Source: Prevotellaceae bacterium
Lineage (GTDB): Bacteria; Bacteroidota; Bacteroidia; Bacteroidales; UBA932
Reading direction: 5' to 3'
DNA length: 7,013 bases
Assembly (NCBI GenBank): GCA_031267155.1
Contig: JAIRZR010000189.1
Location: 1 to 7,013 of the forward strand
Below, piece after piece: positions 6,371 through 7,013 of this stretch (within the stretch, counting starts at the first letter, position 1; every line of letters starts with the position of its first letter). Position numbers and translations under genes: made by a program. The notes beneath the pieces are model-generated. The model did not search any database. It saw only the letters and a program-made list of their open reading frames with translations, and was not told the DNA's origin.

Positions 6371-6486
6371 GATGAGGGTGTCCAAAAAGGGTCGAGTCCC
6401 GTCATTGCGAATACCCGTTTCGTACCTAAACTACAAGCGAAATGTTTATTCGCAATGACGGAAACCGATCCTTTTGAGGCGTCATC
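6371..6486. repeat. 116-bp imperfect palindrome, MITE/REP-like element
   Basis: The inner arms CCGTCATTGCGAAT (6399-6412) and ATTCGCAATGACGG (6448-6461) are perfect 14-bp inverted repeats. The pairing continues outward with mismatches: GATGAGGGTGTCCAAAAAGG (6371-6390) pairs with the reverse complement of CCTTTTGAGGCGTCATC (6470-6486), and GTCGA with TCGAT-like bases between. The spacer also carries TTCG/CGAA. CGTCATTGCGA-type palindromes are known as dispersed repeats in several bacterial genomes. No protein is encoded and no target duplication was found. As RNA it would fold into one long hairpin. It could be a miniature transposable element or an intergenic REP-like unit. Confidence 0.7.
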
Positions 6487-6558
6487 TTTTACAAAGCTTT
6501 TTCAAACTAAAGTCTTCGCCTAAAGGTGAGGGATTTTCCTCCAGAAGGAGACATTAAA

Positions 6559-6681
6559 TTGAAAACGTTGAACATTTACATGCTGTGCAAATCAACGCTG
6601 TTTTCCGTTTCGACAAACAGCTTGAATAACGGATTTTCGCGACCGGAGGAAAGAATATCGAGACTGAAAGGCGTATTTTAG
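6559..6681 (+). CDS. Doubtful 40-aa ORF with TTG start
   Basis: AGGAG at 6546-6550 lies 8 nt before a TTG that opens a 40-codon frame. The product includes KTLNIYMLCKST and NGFSRPEERISR. The spacing is ideal for a Shine-Dalgarno, although Bacteroidota rarely depend on one. There is no signal peptide or known domain. The complementary strand is also open for about 31 codons and looks equally protein-like, so this may be part of a dispersed non-coding repeat. The sequence seems reminiscent of tiny hypothetical ORFs annotated in Porphyromonas-type genomes, but that is memory only. Confidence 0.22.
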   Translation: MKTLNIYMLCKSTLFSVSTNSLNNGFSRPEERISRLKGVF

Positions 6682-6774
6682 CAAAGGAATGAAATATTTT
6701 TCTTGCAAATTTAATTTTTTAATCACAAGAAATACAATTAGATAAAAATTTATTATAACGGTTTTCCCATTAAA

Positions 6775-6807
6775 TTGTTCATGGTATTATTTTTTTATTT
6801 ATCTTTG
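6775..6807 (+). promoter_or_regulatory. Bacteroidota-type promoter (TTG ... TATCTTTG) pointing right
   Basis: TATCTTTG at 6800-6807 exactly fits the Bacteroidota -7 consensus TAnnTTTG and is identical to the box before the receptor gene. A TTG at 6775-6777 lies 22 nt upstream, in the range of the -33 element, within strongly AT-rich DNA. It would start a transcript near 6812 reading toward the CA repeat and the gene beyond the window. Confidence 0.55.
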
Positions 6808-6851
6808 CCGCACTTATGTAAATATTTTTTTATGGTATAAAATTTAAGTGT

Positions 6852-7013
<162 letters not shown>

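Overview
The window looks like accessory chromosome from a member of the Bacteroidota, most likely order Bacteroidales. Supporting signs are a TonB-dependent receptor with an N-terminal carboxypeptidase-regulatory-like domain followed by a DUF4249 lipoprotein, a lipoprotein of the 6-bladed beta-propeller (BF3258/TolB-like) type, a small Cys-rich NVEALA-family peptide gene, and promoter -7 boxes of the Bacteroidota form TAnnTTTG. The species cannot be fixed from the sequence.

Layout. At the left edge (3-131, +) is the 3' end of an unseen gene, probably a transposase, followed by about 250 AT-rich bases without a gene. From 383 to 5341 five genes lie on the minus strand. In transcription order they are: a TonB-dependent receptor (5341-2981), a DUF4249 lipoprotein that starts 4 nt after it (2976-2089), a 93-aa conserved hypothetical protein (2061-1780), an NVEALA-family peptide gene whose signal-peptide part is out of frame with its body (1753-1523), and a beta-propeller lipoprotein (1390-383). 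The receptor and its lipoprotein are clearly more GC-rich than the three downstream genes, so the run is probably a mosaic.

From about 5400 to 6255 (+) is a decayed IS3-family element. Its orfA carries a 1-nt frameshift, a ten-A run fuses orfA to orfB, and orfB has lost its catalytic core. Its left end lies just upstream of the receptor promoter. Next comes a 116-bp imperfect palindrome built on CCGTCATTGCGAAT (6371-6486), a doubtful small ORF, and an AT-rich regulatory stretch. That stretch holds a Bacteroidota-type promoter and then an exact match to the sigma-54 consensus (6929-6944), both pointing right. The sigma-54 -12 element merges directly into a (CA)n run of 71 nt that reaches the window edge.

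How the parts may work together. The receptor and DUF4249 lipoprotein form an outer-membrane uptake pair for an unidentified ligand. The NVEALA peptide and beta-propeller lipoprotein are family types I recall as frequent neighbours, and may form a secreted-peptide/lipoprotein module that is disabled here. The most unusual signal is the sigma-54 promoter whose predicted start and 5' region lie inside a dinucleotide microsatellite. A reading frame opening upstream also passes through that microsatellite as a His-Thr repeat. This is a candidate phase-variable locus whose gene lies beyond the window.
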